DNA of 64,000 nucleotides. It comes from Pectobacterium carotovorum. Lineage in GTDB: Bacteria > Pseudomonadota > Gammaproteobacteria > Enterobacterales > Enterobacteriaceae. This document shows, piece after piece, positions 54,111 through 64,000 of this stretch (its first letter is position 1; every line of letters starts with the position of its first letter). The stretch is from NCBI GenBank assembly GCA_016415585.1, contig CP066552.1:1674001-1738000 (forward strand), read 5' to 3'. A program made the position numbers and the translations under genes. Below the pieces are notes generated by a model. The model worked only from the letters and a program-made list of their open reading frames with translations, had not been told where the DNA came from and did not search any database.

Positions 54111-54281
54111 ATGACCACGAAGGACTCAACGCAGGATCCTAAAGAGGTGACGGTCAGCGAAGGGCTGGCAAAGGTGCATGAGGCGTCGGATCAACTCACT
54201 AAGGAAGAAATTGAGGCGCTGGCGGAGAAAGCGAGACAGGCCGCTACGCAGACGAAGAACGCGCCGGGTAACACGTCTTAG
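54111..54281 (+). CDS. Small charged protein, 56 residues
   Basis: Begins MTTKDSTQDPKEVTVSEG and contains a charged helix (TKEEIEALAEKARQAA). A good ribosome-binding site (CAGGAGA) lies 8-10 bases upstream. No cysteine, leader or membrane segment. I do not recognise the family. It is the nearest gene downstream of the Fur palindrome on the plus strand, so iron control is possible. It is shorter than the usual gene-finding cut-off. Confidence 0.6.
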   Translation: MTTKDSTQDPKEVTVSEGLAKVHEASDQLTKEEIEALAEKARQAATQTKNAPGNTS

Positions 54282-54317
54282 CCTCCATTACGTCATTCGA
54301 TGATGAGGTGCAGCTGA

Positions 54318-54432
54318 TTGGCTGAACCAATGCCGCACGGTGGGCAGAAACTGTCCGGCTACGGCAAAGATATGTTGATGTACGGTCTGGAAGATTACAC
54401 GCATTGTGCGTCACATCATGGTCCGGCACTTG
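54318..54432 (+). pseudogene. Remnant of an aldehyde dehydrogenase 3' end (patD-like)
   Basis: MPHGGQKLSGYGKDMLMYGL is the conserved C-terminal motif of gamma-aminobutyraldehyde/betaine-aldehyde dehydrogenases such as PatD (YdcW). After EDYT a one-base shift moves the expected IVRHIMVRH ending into another frame. Only about 38 codons of an approximately 475-codon gene remain, next to intact patA, whose product feeds the same putrescine pathway. A frame that continues to 54626 has no recognisable homology. Confidence 0.8.
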
Positions 54433-54699
54433 AGGCTATTTGCTTTGTCGCAGGAGTTCTGCTTGCTCTGCAAGAGAACGCGGGTAATGAGATAGCATAT
54501 TTATTCAGCCTTGGCGTGCCCCAAAAGAGGGCTCGCTGGGCACAAGCGGGGCATCTCATGATGCTTTGGTGTGCTTCACACTGGCATTTAATCTTTCAAT
54601 TGGTTTTTAATTTCAATAATTATTAATTTTTTAAAATCGCCTACTGTTTTTTTATTTGTGTCGGTTTTTTATGTTTTATGTTGGTTTAAGTTAGTCGAC

Positions 54700-54716
54700 T
54701 GGCGTGTTATATGCAT
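54700..54716 (+). promoter_or_regulatory. Sigma-54-type promoter of patA
   Basis: TGGCGTGTTATATGCAT carries GG and GC exactly 10 bases apart, as required for the -24/-12 elements (TGGC...TGCA). It lies 46 bases before the TTG start of patA. E. coli patA (ygjG) is known to be sigma-54 dependent under nitrogen limitation, which makes the match credible. Confidence 0.65.
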
Positions 54717-54719
54717 TAA

Positions 54720-56168
<1,449 letters not shown>

Positions 56169-56215
56169 AAAACGAGACGGAAACACGCAGCATCCCATTA
56201 TGTTCTTCCCGAAAG

Positions 56216-56245
56216 CCAGTCAGCCCTCACTGACTGGTTTTTTTT
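56216..56245 (+). terminator. Terminator of patA
   Basis: CCAGTCAG (56216-56223) pairs with CTGACTGG (56230-56237), followed by eight T. It is 48 bases after the stop codon. Confidence 0.9.
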
Positions 56246-56982
56246 ACTCTCCTCTCCTGCGATACGCGGGAGCTTGCCATTATGCTTTAAATCTAATTAA
56301 TTCAGTCATGTTACGCTGTGTTGAGTGCCTCGACATGCAATGATATAGAAGATGTTGTTACTTGATTTTGATTATTAGCATTCTAACTTATAAGTATAGT
56401 TAATTAAAAAGAGTAAGATTTTTCCCATTATTATTTTTTGATAGAAAAAAACGATCGAATAAAGAGAATTGAATGGCCTAATGATCGTTATTTCCGATCG
56501 ATCTTACATTTGTGATAGTGTAGAGTTATAGAACATGGCAGGCCTTGGATTGGCATTCTTTTTATCTATGTATTCACAATTAATTAAGCGTAACACTAAC
56601 TCGGGTTGGGTTGGTGAGGGGGGGATTTAAATGTATTGGTTTTCTTTGAATGATAGTTTTCTTTTAACTAAGCAATGAATAATGTTATTTTCAGCATGGA
56701 ATAAAAAGGAGGGCTAAATTAATTTATCAAGTAAACCGTTTCAGTAAGCATCGCCAACACACATGCAATGTGAGATATAACAATATATGGCCAAATGGAT
56801 TTCTTATGCCAGTATTCTGTTACATGCATCAGAAAATAAGAGATTTAGAGAAGCCAGGGCGCCTGGTGCGATAATTGTTCGCTTTACCGTCTATGATTTT
56901 TTTCGTTAAACAGACGGCGGTTGAATATATCATCAATCGTGATCGGGTAACGATTTTTAAAATGTAATATTCTGGTGCTAAC
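56246..56982. other. Long AT-rich region before the second chemoreceptor
   Basis: About 740 bases without a supported gene. A 32-codon frame at about 56535-56633 (MAGLGLAFFLSMY..) has no good ribosome-binding site. No repeat of the TATACCC type is present. The right end holds the chemoreceptor promoter. Confidence 0.45.
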
Positions 56983-58647
56983 ATGATTTTTTTTAAAAAT
57001 ATAAAAATTGGCAATCGGCTTTTTCTGGGGTTTGGCTTGTTAATTGTATTGACACTGACTTTGTCATCCATTAGCTATTATTTTATGAAAAATATTGGCG
57101 CTGAGTTTGATGAGGTGACTGAAGATAGAATGGTTAAGGTCGATATGCTGCGCGATATTCAGGATGTGTTGAACACCAATGTTCGCACGCTGCGTGATAT
57201 TATTCTCCTCCCCGCAGATAGAACGCAAGAAAAAAAGGAGTTAAAGGCGACCATAGTAAAAACGACTGATACGGCAAGTGAAATATATAAAAAGCTTGAT
57301 GGTATGGTCAATTCGGAACAGGCACGGGAGTTATTTAATCAGCTTATCGATATCAGAAAACAGTATAGCCTGAGCATTAATAAAGCGATTGGCTATGCGA
57401 TGGAAGATGAAGATGCGCTGGCAACAGAATTGGTCTTTGGTGATATAGCAAAAATTCAGGCCGTTTATTTTGCCAAACTGAGTGAATTTACCGGGCTACA
57501 GGTCTCGTTTGTTGATCATGCCAAACAGGTGACGAGAACGTATATTACTAATGCGCTGTTGTGGATGTTGGTGCTATCAGTCTTCTCAACCGTTTTAGGA
57601 TGCCTTACCGCCTGGATATTAACCCGCAGCGTCACTGCACCTTTATCTGTTGCACTTTCCTCTGCGAAACGTATCAGCGCAGGCGATCTGAGTGGCTCAA
57701 TTGATGTGAATAGCCGTGATGAAATGGGTCTGCTGCTGGAAGAAATGAAAGAGATGCAGGCTGCGCTGACGCGGATGGTTATTGGCGTCAGAAATAATGC
57801 GGAGAGTGTTGCGACTGCCAGCATGCAGATTGCTCAGGGTAACGCGGATTTATCATCGCGGACTGAAGAACAGGCGAGCGCACTTGAAGAAACGTCTTCA
57901 ACCATGACGCAATTAGGGATGACGGTAAAAAATAATGCCGACAATGCCCGTCAGGCTAACGTGCTGGCGCAAAATGCGAGTACCGTTGCGCTTCAGGGGG
58001 GGAATGTTGTCAATGACGTGGTGGACACCATGAAGTCCATTAATGAGAGTTCGCGCAGCATTGCGGATATTATCAATGTCATCGACAGCATTGCGTTCCA
58101 AACAAATATTTTGGCGCTTAACGCCGCCGTTGAGGCTGCCCGGGCTGGTGAACAAGGGCGCGGTTTTGCCGTTGTCGCGGGAGAAGTGCGCAATCTGGCG
58201 CAGCGTAGTGCAGAAGCCGCTAAAGAGATCAAAAATCTTATTACCGCAAGCGTTGAGCGTGTCGAACTCGGCTCTGTGCTGGTGAATAAAGCGGGAGAAA
58301 CGATGCAGCAGGTCGTGATGTCCATCCGCCAGTTGAGCGATACCGTATCAGAGATTAGCTCCGCAAGTGCTGAGCAGTCGACGGGGGTAGAACAGGTTGG
58401 TATCGCAGTTAGCCAAATGGATCAGACAACGCAGCAGAATGCCGCGTTGGTGGAAGAGTCAGCGGCGGCGGCGCAGAGTCTCAAGGAGCAAGCGGATCAG
58501 CTTGTCCGAGAAGTCTCGGTGTTCAAAATAGTCAATGATGAACGCTCCACGCCGAAGCCCGTCACGCAGACACTCTCGCTTGTTGCTATGCTTCCAGTCT
58601 CTTCCAAAGCATCTGCCCCTAGTGCGTCTGACTGGACCCGTTTCTGA
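56983..58647 (+). CDS. Methyl-accepting chemotaxis protein
   Basis: A 554-residue receptor: membrane helix 1 (about 13-31), a four-helix periplasmic sensor domain (about 32-190), helix 2 (about 188-212), a HAMP domain ([20 protein letters not shown]) and a signalling domain with [20 protein letters not shown]. The C-terminal DWTRF is the xWxxF tether for CheR/CheB. The sensor has no PAS or Cache signature visible. It is a single gene ending in a terminator. Confidence 0.93.
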   Translation: MIFFKNIKIGNRLFLGFGLLIVLTLTLSSISYYFMKNIGAEFDEVTEDRMVKVDMLRDIQDVLNTNVRTLRDIILLPADRTQEKKELKATIVKTTDTASEIYKKLDGMVNSEQARELFNQLIDIRKQYSLSINKAIGYAMEDEDALATELVFGDIAKIQAVYFAKLSEFTGLQVSFVDHAKQVTRTYITNALLWMLVLSVFSTVLGCLTAWILTRSVTAPLSVALSSAKRISAGDLSGSIDVNSRDEMGLLLEEMKEMQAALTRMVIGVRNNAESVATASMQIAQGNADLSSRTEEQASALEETSSTMTQLGMTVKNNADNARQANVLAQNASTVALQGGNVVNDVVDTMKSINESSRSIADIINVIDSIAFQTNILALNAAVEAARAGEQGRGFAVVAGEVRNLAQRSAEAAKEIKNLITASVERVELGSVLVNKAGETMQQVVMSIRQLSDTVSEISSASAEQSTGVEQVGIAVSQMDQTTQQNAALVEESAAAAQSLKEQADQLVREVSVFKIVNDERSTPKPVTQTLSLVAMLPVSSKASAPSASDWTRF

Positions 58648-58735
58648 TAATGAAAATAGTATTGCCGCCAGCACGTCAGGGAGAGTGTGAAAGTAGGGAA
58701 TCATAAAGCAGATAGTGTTATTGAAGGTTTTATTT

Positions 58736-58765
58736 GCCAGTCAGCTTTTGCTGACTGGCTTTTTG
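58736..58765 (+). terminator. Terminator of the second chemoreceptor gene
   Basis: GCCAGTCAGC (58736-58745) and GCTGACTGGC (58750-58759) form a perfect 10-bp stem with a TTTT loop, followed by TTTTT. The stem resembles that of the patA terminator. Confidence 0.9.
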
Positions 58766-58787
58766 CATTCCGATAAAGCATGCGTTG

Positions 58788-59774
58788 TTATCGGTGTTTA
58801 CGGGCGATCAGCACATTCAGCGGTGCCATGGGGAATGCCTGATGACGATGAGTTTCGACAGAGGTAAAGCCCGCAGCCAGTAACCACTGCGTCAGTTGGC
58901 CTTCCCGCGTGACGTGGCGTCCACTCATTTGCATCGGCAGATAAAACGGCAGAACCGGTGCGGCATCCTCCGGTGCTTCAGCAATCTCCGCCTGTGCCAG
59001 AATCAGCGTGCCCTCCGATGTCAGCGCATCGTGGAGCGTGCTCAGCATGGCGGGAATGTCTTCGACAAAATGCAGGAAAGAAGAGCTCCAAATCAGATCG
59101 TATTTTTCGCTGGGAAACGCGCCGCTTTGCGCCGACAGACGAGCAGATAACCCGGCGTCGTCGATATTGCGTTGGGCCACGGCGGCGGTCTGCGGCAGGT
59201 CATACACCGTGCCGGAGAGCTGAGCGTGACGCAGCGCCAGCGTAATCGCCACCCAGCCGGGACCGCCGCCCAGATCGAGAACGTGTCTGATTTGCGGGAA
59301 GTCCGGCAGACTGGAGATAAGCTGTTCTGCACGCTCGGCCGTCACTGCCCGCTGCTCCTGTGCGATCTGCTGTTCTGCCGCGTTGGCCCATGCTGCATCG
59401 CGCGGTAACTCGCTCAACTGCGTTTGCAGCGGCTGAGGCATGCCATCGCCGAGTCCCTGACCAAACTGACGCAGGCTGGTCAGGCGAAAACGCCAGGCGT
59501 CGCCCAGAAAGCGTGAACTGCTGCGGCAGAGCACGGCAGCGCAGGTGGGGGCGGTACGATAGCCGTCATGATGGCGCGTCAATAGCTGCATGCTCCACAG
59601 GATCTCAAGCAGAAACCCGGTTTTCTCCGGCTGCCAGTCCAGCGCTTCTGCCAGCTGTTCCGGTGTGGTGACCTCTTCCAACCGGTCGAAAATCTGCTGT
59701 TCCAGCGCCAGATGTAAGGCGTCAGCCTTCACGCTGCTGGCGGCAAGCTGCCATAACGTCTCTAATGGATTCAT
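58788..59774 (-). CDS. SAM-dependent methyltransferase (O-methyltransferase type)
   Basis: A 328-residue class I methyltransferase with an N-terminal dimerisation/winged-helix region (LALEQQIFDRLEEVTTPEQL) and a Rossmann domain. The SAM motif is VLDLGGGPGW (about 165-174), and the later motif SSFLHFVEDI corresponds to the catalytic region of plant-like and polyketide O-methyltransferases. The substrate is unknown. It is divergent from an AraC regulator with a Fur-like box between them, so a link to iron or a secondary metabolite is possible. Confidence 0.85.
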   Translation of the reverse strand: MNPLETLWQLAASSVKADALHLALEQQIFDRLEEVTTPEQLAEALDWQPEKTGFLLEILWSMQLLTRHHDGYRTAPTCAAVLCRSSSRFLGDAWRFRLTSLRQFGQGLGDGMPQPLQTQLSELPRDAAWANAAEQQIAQEQRAVTAERAEQLISSLPDFPQIRHVLDLGGGPGWVAITLALRHAQLSGTVYDLPQTAAVAQRNIDDAGLSARLSAQSGAFPSEKYDLIWSSSFLHFVEDIPAMLSTLHDALTSEGTLILAQAEIAEAPEDAAPVLPFYLPMQMSGRHVTREGQLTQWLLAAGFTSVETHRHQAFPMAPLNVLIARKHR

Positions 59775-59821
59775 AAACGGTCTTTCTCATTGATGGTCAG
59801 TCGATAGGGAATATGCTATCT

Positions 59822-59840
59822 ATAAATGAGAATCGTTATT
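59822..59840. promoter_or_regulatory. Fur-like box between methyltransferase and AraC genes
   Basis: ATAAATGAGAATCGTTATT matches the Fur consensus core (ATGATAATCATTAT with G for T and G for A at two positions). It lies 48 bases before the methyltransferase start and 54 before the regulator start, so it may serve both. Confidence 0.55.
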
Positions 59841-59894
59841 ATGTTCATTGTTATGCAAGACGGCGTTTTTCATATGCGAAACGGCGGGGGGAAG

Positions 59895-60833
59895 ATGGCG
59901 CAAAGGCAGCAGCAGGGGCGAGAGGGATTATCATCAGGCGATCGATGTCGTGCGGGGGAGGTGAATCGTTCTGATTCGCGTCGAACACTGCCGGGCGTTA
60001 TCGGCGAATGTTGGTCGGATTTCAGCTGTATTGATGCAGATCTGTCGCTGGCTCGTTCACAATATCGCCCGCGCCGCGACTTGGTGGAAGAAACACAGAA
60101 CCCGCATTCGCAACCGATGCTGGTCATGACGTTTGCGCTGGCAGGGGAGTCTGCTTATTACGATTGTGGCGGCTCATCGATCTGGTTTCGCCAACAGCAT
60201 GTCACTGTCACAACGTTTGGCACCAGCGTGGGCGAACGCCATTATCAGGCTCAACAGCAGGTCGATCAGCTACGGCTGCTGGTGGGAAAAACGGCGGTGA
60301 CTCGCTATTTTGGCGCGAACTGTGCGGAACAGCTATTCAGTGACGATGGGGTAGCGCTGCGTGCGTTTACGCCCCTATCTGCGGCCAGTCAGGTTCATGT
60401 CAATGCGCTGTGCGCTGACGCCGAGCTGCTAAATCGCCATATCCACGTCTTAAGCCTGCTGGCGCAGTATCGTCACTTTCTACAACCGGAAGAGAGGCGT
60501 GGTGCTATTCATCCACAGGAACGGCAGCAAATAGAGCAGGTATGCTGCTGGATGCGCGAGCATTTGGCTGAACCGCTGACGCTCGCCTGTATTGCGGCAC
60601 AGGCAGGAATGAGCGAATCCAGACTCAAGCTTGGGTTTCATCGCTGCTTTGCGACTACGCCGGGTCAGATGTTATTACGGATGCGGATGGAACGGGCGCA
60701 TCAGTTACTGGAACAGGGATTTCAGGTGGCGCAGACTGCCTGGCAAGTTGGCTATCGACATCCCGCTAATTTCAGCCTGGCATTTACGCGCTATTTTAAC
60801 CGTAACCCGAAAATGATTGCTTCACGTAAGTAA
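59895..60833 (+). CDS. AraC-family regulator, PchR/YbtA-like
   Basis: A 312-residue regulator whose C-terminal 100 residues carry two helix-turn-helix motifs (LACIAAQAGMSESRLKLGF and VAQTAWQVGYRHPANFSLAF). The layout resembles the siderophore regulators PchR and YbtA. The start at 59895 is chosen because GGGGG precedes it; an open frame from 59826 would begin inside the Fur-like box and add a low-complexity leader. Together with that box it suggests an iron-responsive regulator of the divergent methyltransferase gene. Confidence 0.8.
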   Translation: MAQRQQQGREGLSSGDRCRAGEVNRSDSRRTLPGVIGECWSDFSCIDADLSLARSQYRPRRDLVEETQNPHSQPMLVMTFALAGESAYYDCGGSSIWFRQQHVTVTTFGTSVGERHYQAQQQVDQLRLLVGKTAVTRYFGANCAEQLFSDDGVALRAFTPLSAASQVHVNALCADAELLNRHIHVLSLLAQYRHFLQPEERRGAIHPQERQQIEQVCCWMREHLAEPLTLACIAAQAGMSESRLKLGFHRCFATTPGQMLLRMRMERAHQLLEQGFQVAQTAWQVGYRHPANFSLAFTRYFNRNPKMIASRK

Positions 60834-61107
60834 AAATACCTCGCTGACATTAATGTGATGATGTTGTCATAACTATTTACCGTTATTTTCCTTTGATTAT
60901 ATTCCTGTGCGTTATTTCCGCATGCGGTGCCTGAATCCGAGCTTTTGTCCAAATTCTTCTATACTTCATCCAGCAGTATCAACGTGTAATGAATATTGCG
61001 GCCAATAAGCGGTTAATTTCTCAGCGCGCAGTCGGGTGGTTCCCTGTGCAGGAAAAAGATCGTTGTATTTTTAATAAAGGGTCGCTTTTTAAGCAAAGGA
61101 AAAAAGG
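60834..61107. promoter_or_regulatory. Promoter/leader region of proP
   Basis: AT-rich leader with AGGAAAAAAGG as the ribosome-binding site just before the ATG. In E. coli proP has two promoters (CRP-repressed P1 and RpoS/Fis-dependent P2) in this position; I could not identify them unambiguously here. Confidence 0.4.
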
Positions 61108-62610
61108 ATGAGATTAAAAAAGAAAAAAATTGAACCGATGAAAATTCAGGACATTACCATTATTGATAATGCCAGACTCAAAAAAGCCATTACCGCCGCC
61201 GCATTGGGTAATGCGATGGAATGGTTTGATTTTGGCGTATATGGTTTTGTGGCATATGCACTCGGACAGGTCTTTTTCCCCGGCGCCGATCCCGGCGTAC
61301 AAATGATTGCCGCGCTGGCGACGTTCTCGGTTCCCTTTTTGGTTCGGCCGCTCGGTGGGATATTCTTTGGCGCGATGGGGGATAAATTTGGTCGCCAGAA
61401 AGTCCTGTCGATCACCATTATTATCATGTCGGTGAGTACATTCTGTATCGGCTTGATTCCGTCCTATGAATCGATTGGTATTTGGGCACCGATATTACTC
61501 CTGTTGGCGAAACTGGCGCAGGGGTTCTCCGTCGGGGGAGAATATACCGGCGCGGCGATTTTCGTTGCTGAATATTCCCCAGACAGACGACGCGGCTTTT
61601 TAGGTAGCTGGCTGGATTTCGGCTCTATTGCTGGGTTCGTGATGGGCGCGGGCGTCGTGGTACTCATTTCTTCCATCGTGGGAGAAGAGAGTTTTCTGGA
61701 CTGGGGATGGCGTATTCCGTTCTTTATTGCTGCACCGCTCGGATTAATCGGGATTTATTTGCGCCATGCGCTGGAAGAAACGCCAACGTTCCAACAGCAC
61801 GTTGACAAAATTGATAAAGAATCCAAAGACAGCATCCAATCCCCGCCGAAGATCTCCCTGCGTGAAATTGTGACCAAACAATGGAAAGGTTTGTTGATCT
61901 GTATCGGGATGGTGATTACCACCAATGTCACCTATTACATGCTGCTGACCTATATGCCGAGTTACCTCTCACACAGCCTGAATTACTCGGAAGATCATGG
62001 GGTGATGATTATTATCGCCGTCATGATCGGGATGCTGTTTGTGCAGCCAGTGATGGGGTTGATGAGCGATCGCTATGGGCGTAAACCGTTTATTATTTGC
62101 GGCAGTATTGGGCTGCTGTTGCTGTCGGTGCCCAGCTTTATCTTGATTAACAGCGATGTGATTGGGCTGATCTTCTGCGGATTGCTGATGCTGGCCGTAC
62201 TGCTGAATTCCTTCACGGGGGTGATGGCGTCAACGCTTCCTGCGCTGTTCCCCACGCACATTCGTTATAGCGCGCTGGCGACGTCATTTAACGTTTCCGT
62301 ACTGGTTGCGGGCTTTACGCCAACGGCGGCGGCGTGGCTGGTGGAGTCTACCGGTAACTTATATATGCCGGCGTATTACCTGATGGTGATTGGACTGATC
62401 GGCCTGATTACGGGGATGTCGATGCGGGAAACCGCTAACCAGCCGCTGAAAGGCGCAACGCCAGCGGCATCGGATCGGACGGAAGCCAAAGAGCTGTTGC
62501 AGGAACAGTACGACAATATCGAGCAGAAAATAGAAGAAATCGATGAGCAAATTGCCGAACTGGAGAAGAAAAGAAAACGGCTGACCGAGCAGCATCCTGA
62601 GATTAATTAG
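61108..62610 (+). CDS. proP: Osmosensing proline/betaine:proton symporter ProP
   Basis: A 500-residue MFS transporter, equal in length and colinear with E. coli ProP: ITAAALGNAMEWFDFGVYGF, RPLGGIFFGAMGDKFGRQK, QGFSVGGEYTGAAIFVAEYS, and the C-terminal coiled coil (EQYDNIEQKIEEIDEQIAEL) that tunes the osmotic threshold. It imports proline, glycine betaine and ectoine under hyperosmotic stress. The start agrees with E. coli and has a good ribosome-binding site. Confidence 0.95.
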   Translation: MRLKKKKIEPMKIQDITIIDNARLKKAITAAALGNAMEWFDFGVYGFVAYALGQVFFPGADPGVQMIAALATFSVPFLVRPLGGIFFGAMGDKFGRQKVLSITIIIMSVSTFCIGLIPSYESIGIWAPILLLLAKLAQGFSVGGEYTGAAIFVAEYSPDRRRGFLGSWLDFGSIAGFVMGAGVVVLISSIVGEESFLDWGWRIPFFIAAPLGLIGIYLRHALEETPTFQQHVDKIDKESKDSIQSPPKISLREIVTKQWKGLLICIGMVITTNVTYYMLLTYMPSYLSHSLNYSEDHGVMIIIAVMIGMLFVQPVMGLMSDRYGRKPFIICGSIGLLLLSVPSFILINSDVIGLIFCGLLMLAVLLNSFTGVMASTLPALFPTHIRYSALATSFNVSVLVAGFTPTAAAWLVESTGNLYMPAYYLMVIGLIGLITGMSMRETANQPLKGATPAASDRTEAKELLQEQYDNIEQKIEEIDEQIAELEKKRKRLTEQHPEIN

Positions 62611-62633
62611 TCTCAATTTCCTATGTCAGGAAG

Positions 62634-62655
62634 GCGCCACGGATGTGGCGCTTTT
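62634..62655 (+). terminator. Likely terminator of proP
   Basis: GCGCCAC-GGAT-GTGGCGC forms a perfect 7-bp stem followed by only four T. It lies between the convergent genes proP and amn. Confidence 0.55.
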
Positions 62656-62690
62656 CAGAGGGATAGGCCATTCGAATGAGAGCCTTTCGA

Positions 62691-64000
62691 TTAACGGAAC
62701 GGCGGCTCGTTAAAGGTGCGCAGTTTACGTGAGTGCAGCTTGTCGCTTTCCGCCCGCAGCAGATCGATGGCACAGATGCCAATCTGCAAATGCTCCGAAA
62801 TCGCCCCTTCATAGAAACGGTTCGCCTGTCCCGGCAGCTTGATTTCACCATGCAACGGCTTATCCGAGACGCACAGCAGCGTGCCGTAAGGTACGCGGAA
62901 GCGATACCCCTGTGCGGCAATCGTCGCACTTTCCATATCTACCGCGACGGCGCGACTGAGGTTAAACCGCAGGGCAGAGGCTGCATAGCGTAGCTCCCAG
63001 TTGCGGTCATCGGTGGTCACAACCGTGCCAGTACGCAGGCGCTGTTTAACTTCTTCCCCCGGCATCCCGCTGACCATCTTGGTCGCGTCGTACAGCGCAC
63101 GCTGCACCTCGGCGATGCTGGGAATCGGGATATCCGGCGGCAGCACGGCGTCGAGTACGTGATCGTCACGCAGGTAAGCGTGCGCCAGCACGTAATCGCC
63201 GATGGACTGGCTTTCGCGCAGGCCGCCGCAGTGGCCGATCATCAGCCAGGCATGCGGACGCATGACGGCGAGGTGATCGCAGATGGTTTTAGCGTTGGAT
63301 GGCCCGACGCCGATGTTGACCATCGTAATCCCTTTACCCTGACGGGGAATCAGATGATAGGCAGGCATCTGGTGGTTCTTCCAGGCCAGATCGGACACCG
63401 TCTGCTCGGGGTTGGGCGTATCCGCGGTGATATAAATCCCGCCCGCGCAGGACAGCGCCTCATACGGGCTATCGGGATCGGCAATCTGCGCACAGGCCCA
63501 GCGCACAAACTCATCGACATAGCGGGTGTAGTTGGTGAAGAGAATGAACGGCTGAATATGTTCTACCGGCGTGCCGGTATAGTGGCGAAGTCGCGCCAGC
63601 GAGAAATCGGTACGCAGCGCGTCGAAGTGCGACAGCGGCGATGTGGTGGTAGCGTGAAACAGCCCATCTGCCGTCTCGTCCCCAATCTGCGACAGTTCTG
63701 TCGTAGGGAAATGCTTGGCGATGCCCGCGCTCATGGAACGGTCAAGAATCAGGTCGGAACCGTCGAGCACGTAGGGGAAGGGAATTTCCTGCTGTGATGG
63801 GCTAACCTCGATGGTGACGTCATAATCTCCTTCCAGCAGCGCCAGCTGTTCTGCCAGATAAGCACGCAAAAATGCCGGACGGGTAACGGTAGTGGAGTAA
63901 CTGCCGGGATGAGTAAAACGCCCATAGGCGCGATGGCGGGGATGACCGGTCGAATTGCCACTCCAACTGACGCGTAAGGCTGGGTAGGCAAATAGTCCTG
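62691..64000 (-). CDS. amn: AMP nucleosidase Amn, 5' end outside the window
   Basis: The frame stays open to the right edge and gives about 436 residues. The sequence GRFTHPGSYSTTVTRPAF lies upstream of the point where the first start-like codon (TTG, 63869) occurs, so that codon is internal. The C-terminal nucleoside phosphorylase-like domain contains MVNIGVGPSNAKTI, MIGHCGGLRESQSIGDYVL and AVDMESATIAAQGYRF. The enzyme splits AMP into adenine and ribose 5-phosphate and balances the adenylate pool. It is convergent with proP. Confidence 0.93.
   Translation of the reverse strand, partial: GLFAYPALRVSWSGNSTGHPRHRAYGRFTHPGSYSTTVTRPAFLRAYLAEQLALLEGDYDVTIEVSPSQQEIPFPYVLDGSDLILDRSMSAGIAKHFPTTELSQIGDETADGLFHATTTSPLSHFDALRTDFSLARLRHYTGTPVEHIQPFILFTNYTRYVDEFVRWACAQIADPDSPYEALSCAGGIYITADTPNPEQTVSDLAWKNHQMPAYHLIPRQGKGITMVNIGVGPSNAKTICDHLAVMRPHAWLMIGHCGGLRESQSIGDYVLAHAYLRDDHVLDAVLPPDIPIPSIAEVQRALYDATKMVSGMPGEEVKQRLRTGTVVTTDDRNWELRYAASALRFNLSRAVAVDMESATIAAQGYRFRVPYGTLLCVSDKPLHGEIKLPGQANRFYEGAISEHLQIGICAIDLLRAESDKLHSRKLRTFNEPPFR

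Noticed and set aside
54007..54114. 35-codon plus-strand frame beginning at the end of the Fur palindrome
   Set aside because: No ribosome-binding site; its start is adjacent to the operator and it overlaps the good ribosome-binding site of the 56-codon gene.
54433..54626. Rest of the 102-codon frame that starts in the patD remnant
   Set aside because: After the frame break the sequence has no protein-like pattern; it is read-through of a decayed gene.
56535..56633. 32-codon hydrophobic, glycine-rich ORF resembling a small bacteriocin
   Set aside because: Weak start signal, no export or immunity gene nearby, and only a short resemblance.

Overview
The window looks like a chromosomal segment of a soft-rot enterobacterium, most likely Pectobacterium. 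The reasons are the end of an out (type II secretion) operon, a pectin lyase of the Pectobacterium Pnl type, and close relatives of E. coli DbpA, Cbl, GltP, DcuB, PatA, ProP and Amn. No rRNA, tRNA, CRISPR array, prophage or complete insertion sequence was seen. Species is inferred from protein resemblance only.

Left part (1-16.2 kb): outM(end)-outN-outO; a hidden 24-residue membrane peptide gene; an LLM flavin oxidoreductase; a four-gene ABC operon that I read as a molybdate/tungstate importer, because a ModE-like operator precedes it and a ModA-like protein ends it; dbpA; a small alpha/beta hydrolase; several hypothetical genes; two decayed genes (a GNAT acetyltransferase and a MetQ-type lipoprotein); the pectin lyase gene pnl; and an aspartate/glutamate racemase divergent from a LysR regulator.

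Middle part (16.2-42.7 kb): a DAACS dicarboxylate symporter, a GntR-type regulator with a CitMHS transporter, a cysteine-type FdhF, a chemoreceptor, a seven-gene Fur-box-preceded iron locus (FTR1 permease, P19 protein, DUF2318 protein, two FtsX-type permeases, ATPase, TlpA-like thioredoxin), a DMT exporter and an AraC regulator, cbl, a transposase remnant, an orphan hcp facing a two-gene unit that resembles a pore-forming T6SS effector with its immunity protein, then gltP and dcuB.

Right part (42.7-64 kb): a haem-acquisition locus transcribed leftwards (hasI, hasS, hasR, hasA, hasD, hasE and a TolC-like gene), a 56-codon gene, a patD remnant, patA behind a sigma-54-like promoter, a second chemoreceptor, a methyltransferase divergent from an AraC regulator with a Fur-like box, proP, and the 3' part of amn.

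Short modular repeats with ends like TATACCC...GGGTATA occur at least five times. One lies between hasI and the only good Fur palindrome upstream of it. The themes are metal acquisition (Mo/W, ferrous iron, haem), C4-dicarboxylate and amino-acid transport, and plant-associated secretion.
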